The position numbers and the translations under genes are program-made. Shown piece after piece: positions 16,542 through 18,023 of a stretch of 18,023 nt of DNA. Position 1 is the stretch's first letter. Each line of letters opens with the position of its first letter. Location: positions 1 through 18,023 of the forward strand of contig CALCNS010000207.1 in the NCBI GenBank assembly GCA_937897315.1, read 5' to 3'. Source of the stretch: an uncultured Bacillota bacterium (GTDB taxonomy: Bacteria; Bacillota; JAAYKD01). Under the pieces are notes generated by a model, which worked only from the letters and a program-made list of their open reading frames with translations, searched no databases and was not told the DNA's origin.

Positions 16542-17882
16542 ATGAACGACTTGAGTACTATTTGGCAGGTGACCTTGAAAAAGCTGGAACCTCGATTACA
16601 AAAATTTATCTTTGACACCTTCTTTACTCGTTTGTTTCCTGTTAGTTTAGTGGATGACACGCTCATACTCAACAGCTCCGATCCGGTCTTGCAAAAATTT
16701 ATCCAGGAAAACTACAGCAAAACCATTCGAGACACCATAAGAGAAGCCACGGGACTCTCCTTACAAGTAGAAATCATTGCTCCCATGTCTGGTGGAGAAG
16801 ACGAACCCGATTTGTTTGAAGTAACCGAAAACACAGATCTCTCTCCTTTAGATATGCCGTATAATGCCATGAACCCGAAATATACGTTTGAACGTTTTGT
16901 TAAGGGAAAATCCAACGAATTTGCTCATGCCGCTTCGTTAAGGGTTGCCGAAGCCCCGGGAACAACGTATAATCCGTTCTTTATTTATGGTGGAGTCGGT
17001 CTTGGAAAGACTCATTTGATGCACGCCATTGGAAATCATATCTATAAAAATAACCCTATGGCGAGAATCGTTTATATACCCTTTGAGCATTTTTTAAACG
17101 AATTTATCTCTGCTATACGTAATGATACCACCAGAGAGTTCCGTGAACGATATCGCAATGTTGATTTATTGCTCATTGACGACATACAATTCATTTCGAA
17201 AAAAGAAGAAACCCAAACGGAGTTTTTTCATACCTTCAATGCACTTTATAATGCAAAGAAGCAAATTGTTATTGCCTGTGATCGTCCGCCTAAAGAAATC
17301 CCTGCCCTAGAAGAGAGAATTCGCACCCGCTTTGAGTGGGGAATGATTACCGATATTCAACCTCCGGATTTAGAAACCCGAGTAGCCATTTTACAAGCAA
17401 AAGCCAAAGAAGAGTTTATGAATGTCTCCGATGATGTCTTGTATTTTATTGCTACAAACATCAAAAGCAATATTCGCGAACTGGAAGGAGCACTTTTGCG
17501 AGTCAATGCCCGTTCGTTATTGATGCGACAAACCGTCAACATTGACTTTGTTAACGATACATTAAAAGATACCCTCTCTTCCCAAAAAATCAAAGTGATT
17601 ACGATTGATCTTATCCAGGAAGTCGTAGCGCACCAGTATAGTATTACCATTTCCGATTTGAAAGCGAAAACTCGTGCTCAGAATATTGCCTTCCCCCGTC
17701 AAGTGGCTATGTATTTGTCTCGTTCCATGACCGACACTTCTTTAAAGAAAATCGGAGAAGCGTTTGGTGGACGCGACCATGCTACTGTTCTGCACGCCAT
17801 TGAAAAAATCGACGAAATGCGGAGCAGTGATACCAAGCTAGATCGTTTTATTAAAGAAATGATTCAGCAGATCCAACTATAA
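16542..17882 (+). CDS. dnaA: Chromosomal replication initiator DnaA
   Basis: A 446-aa AAA+ initiator that binds DnaA boxes and opens oriC. Domain I starts LSTIWQVTLKKLEPRLQKF. A short linker precedes domain III (from about 115, NPKYTFERFVKGKSNEFAHA). Walker A is GGVGLGKT (150-157) and Walker B LLLIDDIQF has D213 and D214. Domain IV carries the DnaA signature GGRDHATVLHAI (409-420). The ATG at 16542 has an AAGGATG site. An in-frame upstream start at 16479 would add an unconserved extension, so it was rejected. Confidence 0.96.
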   Translation: MNDLSTIWQVTLKKLEPRLQKFIFDTFFTRLFPVSLVDDTLILNSSDPVLQKFIQENYSKTIRDTIREATGLSLQVEIIAPMSGGEDEPDLFEVTENTDLSPLDMPYNAMNPKYTFERFVKGKSNEFAHAASLRVAEAPGTTYNPFFIYGGVGLGKTHLMHAIGNHIYKNNPMARIVYIPFEHFLNEFISAIRNDTTREFRERYRNVDLLLIDDIQFISKKEETQTEFFHTFNALYNAKKQIVIACDRPPKEIPALEERIRTRFEWGMITDIQPPDLETRVAILQAKAKEEFMNVSDDVLYFIATNIKSNIRELEGALLRVNARSLLMRQTVNIDFVNDTLKDTLSSQKIKVITIDLIQEVVAHQYSITISDLKAKTRAQNIAFPRQVAMYLSRSMTDTSLKKIGEAFGGRDHATVLHAIEKIDEMRSSDTKLDRFIKEMIQQIQL

Positions 17883-17906
17883 AGACGTAAGAAAGAGGGA
17901 AACACC

Positions 17907-18023
17907 ATGATTGTAAAATTTGACCGAGAAGATTTACTATTTGGCGTCTCATTGGCTCAACGCATTGCTCCCAGCAAGTATCCCCAAGCTGCCGTCACGG
18001 GTTTGCTAATTAAAACATTAGAT
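17907..18023 (+). CDS. dnaN: DNA polymerase III beta subunit, 5' part only
   Basis: The first 39 codons, MIVKFDREDLLFGVSLAQRI then APSKYPQAAVTGLLIKTLD, match the N-terminus of the sliding clamp and run off the window. It starts 24 nt after dnaA, the conserved neighbour, with an AAGAGGG site upstream. Confidence 0.92.
   Translation, partial: MIVKFDREDLLFGVSLAQRIAPSKYPQAAVTGLLIKTLD

Overview
The window joins a mobile element (about 1-8830) to the conserved chromosomal replication-origin block of a Bacillota (Firmicutes) bacterium, probably of Clostridia type. The host assignment rests on the origin gene order dnaN-dnaA-oriC-rpmH-rnpA-yidD-yidC-jag(khpB)-mnmE-mnmG-rsmG, on AGGAGG-type ribosome binding sites, and on DnaA boxes matching TTATCCACA. 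Genus cannot be fixed from the sequence.

Mobile element, left part (1-2126, leftward). A fragment of a zinc-finger protein gene runs off the window edge (1-157). Next comes a HhH/GPD-like gene interrupted by a -1 frameshift at an A6 run (283-1088), then an intact 315-aa zinc-finger protein (1094-2041) that is a paralogue of the edge fragment. Two good sigma-A promoters pointing in opposite directions interleave at 2084-2126 and share a palindrome, so this accessory module is set up to be switched against the replication genes.

Mobile element, right part (2119-8833, rightward). A structured leader and a 51-aa basic protein gene end in a terminator. They are followed by an excisionase-type HTH protein, a 766-768-aa primase-polymerase/SF3 helicase, an array of 10-bp iterons directly after the helicase gene (probable element origin), a zinc-ribbon protein, a lone HK97-fold major capsid protein of mature-protein size, a TnpW-like protein, and a large serine recombinase of the TnpX (Tn4451) class. 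No portal, terminase, protease or tail gene is visible. The set looks like a small self-replicating, circularising element that carries its own capsid gene, in the manner of a phage satellite, but moved by a TnpX-type recombinase.

Chromosomal block (8831-18023). The leftward run rpmH-rnpA-yidD-yidC-jag-mnmE-mnmG-rsmG-idi has tight spacing and a 4-base mnmG/rsmG overlap. It starts from a consensus promoter in front of rpmH. A type 1 isopentenyl-diphosphate isomerase gene follows rsmG where noc/parA/parB often sit. A strong terminator overlapping the recombinase stop codon faces the leftward operon. dnaA and the start of dnaN run rightward from an origin region with four perfect DnaA boxes. The element therefore sits about 8 kb from oriC.
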